DNA of 64,000 bases from Gammaproteobacteria bacterium HGW-Gammaproteobacteria-15 (GCA_002840125.1 PGZF01000001.1:1307237-1371236), one strand, 5' to 3'. Positions 16,328 to 25,017 are shown, numbered from the stretch's first letter. Notes: generated from the sequence alone by a model not told the origin. Program-made: numbers and translations.

Positions 16328-16498
16328 AAGACTCTCTTTGATCTTCAGGCAGATAACATGGCGTAAAAACCCATCGTCTGCAATACCAACGCAAGACTGG
16401 CGATTCACTCAATAGCACTCACACTAAGGAATTAGTGTTTATTTATTTGGTTTTGATTGCTAAATTAGTTGCTGTCTTCAGTCCATTAGGAAGATCTT

Positions 16499-16846
16499 AT
16501 GACAATCAGCAGCTTGTTAATGACGTTGCTGGCAGCGGCCGTTGATAGTTCTGTTGTCACAATCGATAATGGCTTGCAGCAATGTGTACAGATCAATAAG
16601 TCCGATATAGTACAGCGCAATAATCTTACTCTGCTAAATGCCGATATTTCTGTACTGCAAGCCATAGACTATTGTGGCTGTAAATCAGCCGTTGCAAGTT
16701 ATCATCTGTATAGCAATAAACAGCATCTGCGCTCTGAGGTTATTACGCTAAAAAGCAGTAATATCTATTCGTTTGTACTGGCGACTGACGATAAGAACCC
16801 AATGCCGGAAGCACTAAAGTTACAACTTAGTTGTGGTAGTAATTAG
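16499..16846 (+). CDS. Hypothetical small exported protein
   Basis: A 115-residue protein with a short hydrophobic N-terminus (M-T-I-S-S-L-L-M-T-L-L-A-A-A) that could be a signal peptide cut after A-A. The mature part has three cysteines near the ends and a C-G-C-K-S-A motif in the middle, reminiscent of the DUF2195 family, but I hold that loosely. AGGAAG sits eight bases before the ATG. It is divergent from the racemase gene and is the last gene before the orphan island. Confidence 0.6.
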   Translation: MTISSLLMTLLAAAVDSSVVTIDNGLQQCVQINKSDIVQRNNLTLLNADISVLQAIDYCGCKSAVASYHLYSNKQHLRSEVITLKSSNIYSFVLATDDKNPMPEALKLQLSCGSN

Positions 16847-16879
16847 CGTTGTTTTTCAATTGCTTCTACCGGAGTAGGA

Positions 16880-16965
16880 GGCAAATTTTACTATTTGCCA
16901 GTCTTAAAAGACAAGAAACAAGACCCGCCACCATACATCCCCTAAGTGCTCGCTAACACGGCGGG
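16880..16965. repeat. Cluster of three inverted repeats at the island edge
   Basis: Three inverted repeats lie in a row in the non-coding stretch between 16847 and 17012: GGCAAAT/ATTTGCC (16880-16899, six-base loop), GTCTT/AAGAC (16901-16912) and CCCGCC/GGCGGG (16924-16965, 30-base loop). None is followed by a clear T tract in either direction, so they are not typical terminators. They mark the left edge of the minus-strand orphan island. Confidence 0.5.
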
Positions 16966-17012
16966 AAGAGCGCTTTTACCTATTTATGTAGGGAAAACTC
17001 ATAAGTTATGTT

Positions 17013-17621
17013 TTATGTTTGTTCCTCATTTTTAAATCTGCGTTTTTTGATACTCCCATAAAACAACCAAGCACATAGTAAACCAGCAAAACAACTCAAA
17101 AAATTAAACCAAATCGTAAATAAAAAATTTATCTCCGGAAAAGTTTTAATGGGGTACTTCCGGCCAATTTCCTTCACATCCTGTTCATTTATCAAGTAAC
17201 GAATGTCCGCCCGCATTATAAGAAACTGCCCATTCTCAATGATTTCATGTGCACTATCTTCTAACTGCCTATATTCCTGAGCTTTATACATGTAATATTC
17301 TTTCGCTTTGTTACAGTACTTATCCCTATTTATAGGATCGATATTTTCAGAATTTATACAGGCATCTATTAAATCAATCACGTATAGATTGTGAACCTTC
17401 TCTCGTTGAGCACTAACATTAGTAGTGTGTAAAGAATTTTCGTTGGCAACTTTTTGGAGCCAGCATAAAGAAAAAAACTGCGAAGAAAATGCGATAAACA
17501 ATACAACAAATATCAAAGCAATTCCCGTTAATGACGGAGACTTCACAATAGTTAACATCAAGGATTTTAGCCAAATCTTTGCCAATCGATAGTTTTTGCA
17601 CAAAACGATGAAATCTGGCAT
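17013..17621 (-). CDS. Hypothetical membrane protein, AT-rich
   Basis: I do not recognise this 202-residue protein. It has two membrane segments (about residues 28-56 and 166-191) flanking a central charged, probably helical and extracytoplasmic region with many Lys, Glu and Tyr, and a basic K-K-R-R-F-K tail. GGAGG lies six bases before the ATG. The gene is visibly more AT-rich than the housekeeping genes, suggesting transfer. It is the last of five minus-strand genes in the island. Confidence 0.6.
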   Translation of the reverse strand: MPDFIVLCKNYRLAKIWLKSLMLTIVKSPSLTGIALIFVVLFIAFSSQFFSLCWLQKVANENSLHTTNVSAQREKVHNLYVIDLIDACINSENIDPINRDKYCNKAKEYYMYKAQEYRQLEDSAHEIIENGQFLIMRADIRYLINEQDVKEIGRKYPIKTFPEINFLFTIWFNFLSCFAGLLCAWLFYGSIKKRRFKNEEQT

Positions 17622-17802
17622 TTTACCTCCGAAAATATGACGCCGCGGAAAGGTGTAAGTAACGCATTATCCAAGCTTTAGCGTTACGCCTTAAACAATG
17701 CTTTCAATACACAGTCCGAGAGCGAGGATAAGATTAAACTGATGCTTTCATCTATTTAATTTTTAGCTGACCATATTGATTTCTGCTGACTGACTTAATT
17801 CT

Positions 17803-17994
17803 CTATTCTTCACTGCCGGAGCCTAGTGCTGTAAGTACTGCAAAACCAAAACCAGACAAAATCCCCAACACGATATATGTAGCAGTTGACTCTCCATACA
17901 AAGCAAGGATGGTAAGACAAAGCATCCAAATAACAAGAACGGCAGCAGGTCCTCTAGCCTTAAGATTTATACTCACATTTTTAAAAAATTCCAT
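17803..17994 (-). CDS. Hypothetical small membrane protein, 63 residues
   Basis: A short protein with two hydrophobic helices (about residues 16-34 and 38-57) and an acidic end (G-S-G-S-E-E). A GGAGA site directly before the ATG supports translation. No family is recognised. It sits alone between spacers of 129 and 181 bases inside the orphan island. Confidence 0.5.
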   Translation of the reverse strand: MEFFKNVSINLKARGPAAVLVIWMLCLTILALYGESTATYIVLGILSGFGFAVLTALGSGSEE

Positions 17995-18123
17995 TCTCCA
18001 TTTTCCTCAAAGACTTGCGCCCTCCGTACACACGAACAACTTATTACAAGTCGAGCCGTGAAATAGCGTTTCGATAGCAATTGTCAAATTGCAACATCAT
18101 TGGCTACCTACTACAGCGATTGC

Positions 18124-18477
18124 TTATACGGTTTCAAGTAACCACTCCAATGACCACTCACCAAATCCCCAAATTACGGTTCCAAGAACAATTACAATAT
18201 GTGAAGTTAAAGCAAGAACAGAATGGAAACGACACGGTTTGAGATCAGGGATACCACTACTACCGAAGACTGGAGCACCTTCGCCCTTCAGCGCTGCATA
18301 TAGCGCTTTGAGCTCGTGTTGGAGCAAAGAGTACTCACTCGCGACACCGAACATGACGACCAGCGCCCCAAAATTCCCTAACCATTTAGGATCTTGAAAT
18401 ATACCAAGAAGAAGTCCCACCAAGGCCATTGCCAAAGCGAGAAAAATCATTCCCATTGAAAACTTGAATTTCTGCAT
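18124..18477 (-). CDS. Hypothetical membrane protein, 117 residues
   Basis: The protein has two hydrophobic segments at the N-terminus (about 5-26 and 33-47), a short soluble stretch with G-I-P-D-L-K-P-C-R-F, and a third hydrophobic segment (about 85-105). AGAAG precedes the ATG at about ten bases. A hairpin (18495-18523) lies just upstream. I know no matching family; small membrane proteins of this kind are common in gene cassettes and islands. Confidence 0.55.
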   Translation of the reverse strand: MQKFKFSMGMIFLALAMALVGLLLGIFQDPKWLGNFGALVVMFGVASEYSLLQHELKALYAALKGEGAPVFGSSGIPDLKPCRFHSVLALTSHIVIVLGTVIWGFGEWSLEWLLETV

Positions 18478-18494
18478 CTATGTTTCTTCTATAT

Positions 18495-18523
18495 AACGAC
18501 CAGCATCACTGCTGCTGGCCGTT
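18495..18523. repeat. Imperfect hairpin upstream of an island gene
   Basis: Arms AACGACCAGCA (18495-18505) and TGCTGGCCGTT (18513-18523) pair over eleven positions with one mismatch around the loop TCACTGC. It begins with AAC and ends with GTT, as the outer boxes of attC sites do, and lies about 17 bases before the start of the 117-residue gene. It is shorter than known attC sites and lacks the GTTRRRY box, so the attC reading is weak. Confidence 0.45.
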
Positions 18524-18689
18524 GACTGACTAATTAGCCGCTTAATACTACTTGATATTTGGGTAGTTACCATTAAAAAAGGGGTCGAAGCAAATAATTG
18601 CCACTTTTTATACAAAGCACTGAAATATATAAATTTAACCCAATCTACCTTTAATTGCCTCCGCCAAATTTTTCCTTGGCCCCGTTAAT

Positions 18690-19103
18690 TTATCTTTTCT
18701 CTACTATCCTAACCATGTATGGGTCACGTTTGTCACTAAACGCGCATGCCCCATCTGCGACGATCATGTTCGGATTATGTAGATATGCAACCGGATCTGA
18801 AACAACGGGTATTTCTTCACCACAGTGTTTGCATTTTGGACCGCAACCGGGAGAAAAATGACCGCCACAACTACAATCCGGTAAGCTCTTAGCAATTTGA
18901 TCTAGCAATTCCTGAGATTTTTCATACCAAACCAAATGCTTATCTTCCTCTCGATGAATAACATTTGAGCAAGTGTCACAAAAGAAATGCGGGAAGCACT
19001 CACTCATTCCGCTTGAGCGCCAAGCCGGTGTTAACCGATTGCAAGCAGAACACTTAAGATCTCCAACCCATTGTAGCGAGCGTTCGTATTCAACAATTTT
19101 CAT
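18690..19103 (-). CDS. Hypothetical cysteine-rich (zinc-ribbon-like) protein
   Basis: A 137-residue soluble protein with repeated CxxC knuckles: C18/C21, C42/C45 and C91/C94, plus C77, C79 and C87. The spacing suggests two or three zinc-binding ribbons, the last containing C-K-H-C-G-E-E-I-P. The C-terminal 40 residues (M-I-V-A-D-G-A-C) have no cysteines other than one. No named family is recognised; proteins of this type are frequent in accessory gene pools. It lies 70 bases downstream of the methyltransferase gene, on the same strand. Confidence 0.6.
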   Translation of the reverse strand: MKIVEYERSLQWVGDLKCSACNRLTPAWRSSGMSECFPHFFCDTCSNVIHREEDKHLVWYEKSQELLDQIAKSLPDCSCGGHFSPGCGPKCKHCGEEIPVVSDPVAYLHNPNMIVADGACAFSDKRDPYMVRIVEKR

Positions 19104-19173
19104 GAGACATATCTCTATCTATTGGGGCACAAATTGGAGCGCAGCGGAAATTTGATCTGCGTGATTGTACTGG

Positions 19174-19767
19174 TTAAGGCTTGGCGGCAATTGTATAAAC
19201 GTGCTTTTCCGGGTATTGGTCCAGTTCAAGGTGTAAAACAGACAAGCCATTATCCATAAGCAATTTCATATTTTCGTTAATACCAATAGAGCTGTAGTAA
19301 AACGTGTCATCGTGCCATCGATCAGTATGCTCTCCTTCAGCATTGCCAAACGTATATATCAGAATGCCACCTTCTGCCAAGAGCTGACACAGCTTTGACG
19401 CGACAGGTTTTTGCATAGCCAACGGTAAGTGGAAAATGCTGTCCCATGCAACAATGAGATCGAACTTCTCTTCTGTTTCCCAAGAGCAGATATCTTGATG
19501 CAAAAATTTGTGCTCGGGGTGGTTTAGGCATGCCAACCTAATCATTTCTTTTGACACATCAATGCCTGTAACCGAGAAGCCGCTGCTTTCCAATATGCGG
19601 ACAAATCTACCACCAGAACCACAACCTACGTCGAGGGCTTTTCCACCGCGCCGCGCAAATTTAACCGCCCGTTGAAACTGATTTACACCATAAGCAGACT
19701 CTACGTGTTGGTCATGCCACCACTGAGCAATTTTGTCGTATTTCGTTCCTAGTACAGATGGTTCCAT
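19174..19767 (-). CDS. Class I SAM-dependent methyltransferase
   Basis: A 197-residue methyltransferase with a complete Rossmann-type SAM site: motif I A-L-D-V-G-C-G-S-G-G-R (44-54), the acidic residue at the end of strand 2 (D70 in V-T-G-I-D-V-S), motif II H-Q-D-I-C-S-W and motif IV D-L-I-V-A-W-D-S-I-F-H-L. The acceptor is unknown; small free-standing enzymes like this methylate small molecules, and are common in islands and integron cassettes. First gene of the minus-strand island, with no obvious ribosome site besides AGAG-like bases. Confidence 0.85.
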   Translation of the reverse strand: MEPSVLGTKYDKIAQWWHDQHVESAYGVNQFQRAVKFARRGGKALDVGCGSGGRFVRILESSGFSVTGIDVSKEMIRLACLNHPEHKFLHQDICSWETEEKFDLIVAWDSIFHLPLAMQKPVASKLCQLLAEGGILIYTFGNAEGEHTDRWHDDTFYYSSIGINENMKLLMDNGLSVLHLELDQYPEKHVYTIAAKP

Positions 19768-19950
19768 TTGAGAGCCTTAGCACTTATCCGACGGGCCCCC
19801 CCTACTTAAACACGGGTTAACGCGTACTTGTAAATATGATGTTTTCCAGAGTAATCAGCATTTATAAAAAATACAATTACTTGAGCCTTTATCATTGTGG
19901 AGTACTCCAGAGAGTATGGCTTAACCTGCCTTGTACAGAGCCGCGGGTAT

Positions 19951-19977
19951 AAAAAAACCTGCTGACGCAGGTTTTTT
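19951..19977 (-). terminator. Terminator after the ABM gene
   Basis: The stem AACCTGC/GCAGGTT with loop TGAC is flanked by A and T runs on both sides. It ends the minus-strand nhaD-ABM unit and insulates it from the island. Confidence 0.8.
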
Positions 19978-19989
19978 CGGATCTGCTAA

Positions 19990-20340
19990 TTACACCAGAT
20001 TAGGTGCGTCGAAATTGGCTGGCTCGTCGCTGTAAATACACACATTCCAATCTGCTGCCAGGCCGTCTTCGGCTAAGCAGTAGGTGTCGAAAAAGTGCTT
20101 TATTTCTGCGCGCTGGCAGTGTGCTTCAAAGCTTGGCAGGTCGGCCCAGATTTCGTTAAAAGCAATAGGAAAGCTTTTGCCCTCTGCAAACGGGCTGGCT
20201 ATATGCCGGGTTACAATATACTGCAGGCAGCCGTCTTCGCGCAGGGTGTTTGGCTCCAGGCTTTGCAGCACTTTAAACAGCTCGTCTGTCTTGCCCGCTT
20301 TGGGCTGAAACTGGGCGATACAATATACTTTTTTTGACAT
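19990..20340 (-). CDS. Antibiotic biosynthesis monooxygenase (ABM) domain protein
   Basis: A 116-residue single-domain ABM protein of the YgiN/quinol-monooxygenase type. It opens with the typical strand Y-C-I-A-Q-F-Q-P-K-A-G-K, followed by E-P-N-T-L-R-E-D-G-C-L-Q-Y and F-N-E-I-W-A-D-L-P-S-F-E-A-H. The fold is a dimeric ferredoxin-like barrel that oxidises quinols or removes reactive compounds without a cofactor. It begins 25 bases after nhaD with an AGGATT site and is probably co-transcribed. The link to sodium transport is unexplained. Confidence 0.85.
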   Translation of the reverse strand: MSKKVYCIAQFQPKAGKTDELFKVLQSLEPNTLREDGCLQYIVTRHIASPFAEGKSFPIAFNEIWADLPSFEAHCQRAEIKHFFDTYCLAEDGLAADWNVCIYSDEPANFDAPNLV

Positions 20341-20365
20341 GGTTAATCCTTAATAACTGCTGGCG

Positions 20366-21847
20366 TTAATGCCCAACTGTCTTGCCTACGGCTTTGCCAA
20401 CAATATGAAACAACTCGGCGTTTAAATATAAATGCGTCATTACACTGGCGATATACCCCAGCAAAATAACCGGCGCCCATTTTAAATGACCGGCAAAAGT
20501 ATAATAGCCGCGGGCCTGGCCCATTAACGCCACACCGGCTGCCGAACCAACCGACAACAGGCTGCCACCGACACCGGCGGTTAAGGTGATCAGCAACCAC
20601 TGGCCATGCGACATAGCCGGGTCCATGGTTAATACCGCGAACATTACCGGTATGTTATCTACCACAGACGACATCAGGCCCAGTGCTACGTTAGCGTAGG
20701 TTGGGTCAAAGTTACCGTACAGGCCGTTAGATAGCAGTTCCAGATAACCAAGGAAGCCCAGGCCGCCGACACACACTACCACGCCGTAGAAAAACAGCAG
20801 CGTATCCCACTCGGCACGTGCTACCCGGTTAAATACATCAAACGGCACCACCTGGCCTAAAGCACGGATGCGTTCCATATCACCTTCACGCTCGGCCAGC
20901 GCCCGTTTGCGCGCCAGAGAACCGGGTAAAGTCATCCGCAGGAAGTAACCAAAAAATTGTAATAGACCCAGGCCTGTCATCATGCCCAGCACCGGCGGCA
21001 AACCCAGCACAGAATGGAACACAACCGATAAGGCAATGGTACAGATAAACAGCGTAAGAATGCGCAGCGCGCCGCGCTTTAGCTCAACCACCTCTTCATC
21101 ACCGTCATGCTTGCCGGGGTAACGGTTTTCAACAAAAAAGCTCATTATTGCGGCGGGTATCACAAAGTTAACCACAGCCGGGATAAACAACACGAAAAAC
21201 TCGGCAAAGGTGACTTTTTCTGCCTGCCACACCATCAGGGTGGTGATGTCACCAAAAGGGATAAAAGCGCCACCGGCATTGGCGGCCACCACTACACTGA
21301 CACAACACAGGCTGATAAAGCGTTTATCACCTTCGGCCACTTTCATTACCACGGCACACATCAGCATCGCCGTGGCCATATTGTTAGAGAACGTCGAAAT
21401 ACAAAATGCCAGCGCGCCACAAATCCAGAACAGGCTACGGTAACTAAAGCCCTTACGGATTAACCAGCTACGCAAGGCATCAAACAGCCGGCGCTCTTCC
21501 AGCGCGCTAATGTAGGTCATGGCTACCAGCAAAAACAGCATCAGCTCGGCGTATTCAAGCAAGGTATGGCGAAACGACTGCTGGGCAACATCAGACATAC
21601 CCTGCTGGGTATAATGCCAGCCAATCATGCCCCAGATAATACCGGCAGCTACCAGCACCGGCTTGGATTTACGCAGATGAATTTTCTCCTCTGCCATCAC
21701 CAGCATATAAGCAAAGGCAAACAGCCCCAGGGCAACAAAGCCTAACATAGAGCCGGTAAGATCAATTGGCCCGGTATCGGCCAGAACGGAGGCTGGCAGC
21801 AAGGCCAGTACAGCGATAAAAGCGGTGATAAATTTCATGTTTAACAT
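20366..21847 (-). CDS. nhaD: NhaD-type Na+/H+ antiporter
   Basis: A 493-residue inner membrane antiporter with about twelve helices of the ArsB/NhaD ion transporter superfamily. Its N-terminus has a cleavable-looking hydrophobic leader (L-L-P-A-S-V-L-A-D), as in Vibrio and Alkalimonas NhaD. Conserved NhaD stretches include F-S-N-N-M-A-T-A-M-L, N-A-G-G-A-F-I-P-F-G-D-I-T-T and S-S-V-V-D-N-I-P-V-M-F-A. NhaD exports Na+ (or Li+) in exchange for protons, supporting life in salty or alkaline water. A strong terminator separates it from the universal stress gene upstream, so it probably has its own promoter within 21848-21890. Confidence 0.93.
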   Translation of the reverse strand: MLNMKFITAFIAVLALLPASVLADTGPIDLTGSMLGFVALGLFAFAYMLVMAEEKIHLRKSKPVLVAAGIIWGMIGWHYTQQGMSDVAQQSFRHTLLEYAELMLFLLVAMTYISALEERRLFDALRSWLIRKGFSYRSLFWICGALAFCISTFSNNMATAMLMCAVVMKVAEGDKRFISLCCVSVVVAANAGGAFIPFGDITTLMVWQAEKVTFAEFFVLFIPAVVNFVIPAAIMSFFVENRYPGKHDGDEEVVELKRGALRILTLFICTIALSVVFHSVLGLPPVLGMMTGLGLLQFFGYFLRMTLPGSLARKRALAEREGDMERIRALGQVVPFDVFNRVARAEWDTLLFFYGVVVCVGGLGFLGYLELLSNGLYGNFDPTYANVALGLMSSVVDNIPVMFAVLTMDPAMSHGQWLLITLTAGVGGSLLSVGSAAGVALMGQARGYYTFAGHLKWAPVILLGYIASVMTHLYLNAELFHIVGKAVGKTVGH

Positions 21848-21890
21848 CTTTATTTCTGCGCAAGTAAAGTGTGTTGTTACACGGGTTGAT

Positions 21891-21917
21891 AAAAAACAAC
21901 CCGGCCAGGCCGGGTTG
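21891..21917 (-). terminator. Rho-independent terminator between usp and nhaD
   Basis: On the minus strand the stem CAACCCGGCC/GGCCGGGTTG (one-base centre at 21907) is followed by six T. The ten-base GC-rich stem makes it strong. It lies directly after the universal stress protein stop. Confidence 0.85.
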
Positions 21918-21923
21918 CAGTAA

Positions 21924-22778
21924 CTAACGTAAAATAAGCAGGGAGCATTTGGCTTTGCATATCATGGCAGTGGTAGTGCTGCCGACAATAAATTGCCGGA
22001 TACGGGAGTGGCCATAAGCGCCCATCACCATTAAATCTATCACATGCTCTTGCTGGTACTGGTGCAGCACCGTTTCCGGCTCGCCGGCTACTATCGCTAC
22101 TTTAGTGTCAAAACCGGCGTTGCGTAGTATTTGCGCCGCGCTGTCCATTTGTGCCCGTGTTGCTTCTGTGTCGGCACCGGCCATCACCAGATGCACCGGC
22201 AAGCCACGGCCCAGCGGGCTGCCTGCCAGCATTTCCAGGCCTTTTAACGCCGTAGCACTGCCATCGTAGGCCAGCATAATACGTTGCGGCGCTTTATAGC
22301 TTTGCTGCGTAAGCAAGATGGGTTTGTGTAAACTGCGGATCACCCGTTCAACATGCAGGCCCATATGGCCGTGCGCTTCAGCGCTGCTAAAGCCACGCTT
22401 GCCCAGTACCAGCAGCCGGGTTTCGTCTTCCAGTTCGGTTAAGGTTTCAACCAGCTGGCCGTGGCGTAAGCGCTCGTCTACCGCTTTAACACCGGCTTGT
22501 TCAGCACGTGCTTTGGCAGCGTCTAAAATACTACGACCGCGCTCCAGCGCCAGCTTGCTGTGTTTTTCATCCAGCTCGGCCAGCTGCTGTAGTAATAATT
22601 CCTGTGAGCCCAGGCCAATGCTGCCGCTAAGATCCGGTGTTTGGGTATGTTGCGCTTTGTCCAGCACATGCACTACCGACATAGCTACATCAAGTTTTTT
22701 TGCCGCCCATACAGCGTAATCGCATACCGCTTCGGCGTAAGGTGAGGCATCAATACACGCCAGTACTTTTTTAGTCAT
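21924..22778 (-). CDS. Tandem-domain universal stress protein
   Basis: A 284-residue protein with two UspA domains (about 1-145 and 150-284). The second has the exact ATP-binding pattern G-x2-G-x9-G-S (G-A-Y-G-H-S-R-I-R-Q-F-I-V-G-S); the first has a degenerate version (G-K-R-G-F-S-S-A-E-A-H-G). So one domain probably binds ATP and the other may have a structural role. It starts 20 bases after the SulP gene with GAGGAGC before the ATG, suggesting co-transcription; Usp proteins often accompany or regulate anion transporters. Confidence 0.9.
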   Translation of the reverse strand: MTKKVLACIDASPYAEAVCDYAVWAAKKLDVAMSVVHVLDKAQHTQTPDLSGSIGLGSQELLLQQLAELDEKHSKLALERGRSILDAAKARAEQAGVKAVDERLRHGQLVETLTELEDETRLLVLGKRGFSSAEAHGHMGLHVERVIRSLHKPILLTQQSYKAPQRIMLAYDGSATALKGLEMLAGSPLGRGLPVHLVMAGADTEATRAQMDSAAQILRNAGFDTKVAIVAGEPETVLHQYQQEHVIDLMVMGAYGHSRIRQFIVGSTTTAMICKAKCSLLILR

Positions 22779-22798
22779 TGTTGTGCTCCTCGGTAAAA

Positions 22799-24280
22799 TT
22801 AATGGCCCATCAGCTTTTCAACCGCATCTGGCCGGTTATGCACAGCAAACTTGTCTACCAGAGTAGCGCTGGCTTCATTTAAGCCAATCAGTTCCACTTC
22901 AGTGCCCTCACGGCGAAACTTAATAACGACCTTATCCAGCGAGCTAATGGCGGTGATATCCCAAAAATGCGCCCGGCTTAAATCAATGCTGACTTTTTCT
23001 ACCGCATCTTTAAAATCAAAGGCGGCGACAAATTGCCCGGCTGAAGTAAAAAACACCTGCCCTACCACCTGGTATTCGCGCAAACGGCCGTCGGCAGATA
23101 ACGTAGAGCCGATATACAGAATTTTGCCCACCTTACTGGCAAAAAACAGTGCGCTAAATAACACGCCCACTAATACGCCATACGCCAGGTTATGGGTAAA
23201 CACCGTTACCAGTACCGTGGCTATCATTACTACGCTGGAGCTTTTCGGGTTTTTGCGTAAGTCTTTCACCGAACCCCAGCTAAAAGTACCGATAGACACC
23301 ATAATCATAATAGCCACCAGCGCTGCCATAGGTATCAGCCCAACCCAGGCGTCTAAAAATACGATTAAAATTAATAAAAACACACCGGCCAGCAAGGTGG
23401 ATAAGCGCGTACGGCCACCGGATTTTACATTAATAACCGACTGGCCAATCATGGCACAACCTGCCATACCACCAATTAAGCCCGAACCAATATTTGCTAC
23501 GCCCTGGCCGACACATTCGCGGTTTTTATCACTGCTGGTGTCGGTTAAATCATCCACAATAGTGGCTGTCATTAACGATTCCAGAATACCCACCACGGCT
23601 AACGCTAAAGCATACGGGAAAATAATTATCAGGGTATTCCACGTTAGTGGTACGTCAGGCCATAAAAAGATCGGCAGGCTGTCTGGCAGTTCGCCCATAT
23701 CAGCTACAGTGCGGAGATCAAAACCAAAATACAGCGCCAGTGAGGTCAGCACTACGATACATACCAGCGGTGAAGGTATGGCTTTGGTGACATAAGGAAA
23801 CAAATAAATGATAGCCAGGCCCAGTGCCGTCATCACGTACATCTGCACAGAACCATGCACTGTCAGCTCGGGTAACTGGGCAATAAAAATCAGGATCGCC
23901 AGTGCGTTAACAAAACCGGTAACCACCGAGCGCGAGACAAAACGCATTAAGTCGCCAAGCTTAAACAGGCCAAAAATAATTTGCAGCACCCCGGTTAGCA
24001 AGGTGGCAGCAAGCAGGTACTCCAGCCCGTGCTCGCGCACCAGTGTTACCATTAACAGTGCCATAGCGCCGGTAGCGGCAGAGATCATGCCCGGCCGGCC
24101 ACCGGCAAAGGCGGTAATAACAGCAATACAGAATGAGGCATACAGGCCAACTTTGGGGTCAACGCCTGCAATAATAGAAAAAGCAATAGCTTCAGGTATC
24201 AGCGCCAGTGCCACAACTAAGGCCGCAAGCACATCTCCACGCAGGTTGGAAAACCAGTGTTGTTTTAAGTAGGTAATCAT
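22799..24280 (-). CDS. SulP-family anion transporter with STAS domain
   Basis: A 493-residue SLC26/SulP transporter: about ten to fourteen helices (residues 1-380) and a C-terminal STAS domain (about 395-490; [14 protein letters not shown]). The N-terminus has the SulP phrase [18 protein letters not shown]. Substrates in the family are sulfate, bicarbonate, chloride or dicarboxylates; in marine bacteria Na+-dependent bicarbonate uptake (BicA-like) is frequent, and a neighbouring Na+ antiporter would fit, but this is inference. It heads the SulP-Usp pair; 209 non-coding bases separate it from the ybeL-like gene. Confidence 0.92.
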   Translation of the reverse strand: MITYLKQHWFSNLRGDVLAALVVALALIPEAIAFSIIAGVDPKVGLYASFCIAVITAFAGGRPGMISAATGAMALLMVTLVREHGLEYLLAATLLTGVLQIIFGLFKLGDLMRFVSRSVVTGFVNALAILIFIAQLPELTVHGSVQMYVMTALGLAIIYLFPYVTKAIPSPLVCIVVLTSLALYFGFDLRTVADMGELPDSLPIFLWPDVPLTWNTLIIIFPYALALAVVGILESLMTATIVDDLTDTSSDKNRECVGQGVANIGSGLIGGMAGCAMIGQSVINVKSGGRTRLSTLLAGVFLLILIVFLDAWVGLIPMAALVAIMIMVSIGTFSWGSVKDLRKNPKSSSVVMIATVLVTVFTHNLAYGVLVGVLFSALFFASKVGKILYIGSTLSADGRLREYQVVGQVFFTSAGQFVAAFDFKDAVEKVSIDLSRAHFWDITAISSLDKVVIKFRREGTEVELIGLNEASATLVDKFAVHNRPDAVEKLMGH

Positions 24281-24489
24281 TTAACAGTCCGGATCAGGTA
24301 ACACGTTATCCGCCAGGCAAACTGCATTAGCGGTATTAAGTACTATCAGCTATCGGCAATCTGTTACATTGGCCCGGGTATCCTGCACTACAAAAGAAAA
24401 GGTGTCTGGTGTTACGGCGGCGCAGTTTAGCAAAAAAACACTATGCTGCCCACCGCTGAAACAGGAATTAGCTGGAAAAATGCGTGTGG

Positions 24490-24972
24490 CTATACCGGCA
24501 GACCTTCGCGGAAAAACTGTACGCCACCGCATTCACCGCAAGCCAGTAGCTCTGCCGGATGGGTGTAATCAATATGCTGTAAACAATGGCTGCAACGGTA
24601 ACGCCCCATACCCACTATTTCGCCCTGATAGTAAACGCCCTGATGTTTAAAATCCTGCGCCAGCTCCTGCCACTCTAACTGGCTTTTATCGGTAATGCTG
24701 CTCAGCTCCTGCCACAATGCTTCCGGCCATAGCGATGGCGGCTCCGTACTGTCTTTAGCCACATCTTCAGCGTCATGGTCCTGCCACTGGCGTTTTAGCG
24801 TTTCTACAAACAGCGCCGTTTCATAGGCGCTCAGCTCTTTACCGGCTTTAACATAGGCTTTTAACTGCTCAACAAACCCATATATATTGTCCAGTTGCTG
24901 TTGCTCAGCTTGTTGTAATGTCTGGCTGAACTCACTAAGCCAGGCCTGATACTTCTTTACAAAATCGGTCAT
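24490..24972 (-). CDS. Zinc-ribbon protein, YbeL/DUF1451 family
   Basis: A 160-residue protein with a helical, Gln-rich N-terminal half (about 1-70) and a C-terminal zinc ribbon with two CxxC knuckles, C127/C130 (R-C-S-H-C) and C145/C148 (C-G-E-C-G-G). This matches E. coli YbeL, whose function is unknown and whose gene lies next to leuS there as well. It is divergent from leuS with a 134-base intergenic region. GGAGGTT precedes the ATG. Confidence 0.88.
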   Translation of the reverse strand: MTDFVKKYQAWLSEFSQTLQQAEQQQLDNIYGFVEQLKAYVKAGKELSAYETALFVETLKRQWQDHDAEDVAKDSTEPPSLWPEALWQELSSITDKSQLEWQELAQDFKHQGVYYQGEIVGMGRYRCSHCLQHIDYTHPAELLACGECGGVQFFREGLPV

Positions 24973-25017
24973 GGAACCTCCAATGGTTTAAAACCAGTAT
25001 AGACAATACGCTGCTTG

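Noticed and set aside
18495-18523. Hairpin as a definite attC site
   Set aside because: AAC/GTT ends fit, but it is only 29 bases and the GTTRRRY box is absent; kept as a plain inverted repeat.
22851-23795. Long open frame of 314 codons on the plus strand
   Set aside because: It lies wholly antisense to the SulP transporter gene and has low-complexity Ser/Thr/Lys-rich sequence without a known fold; the minus-strand protein is clearly real.
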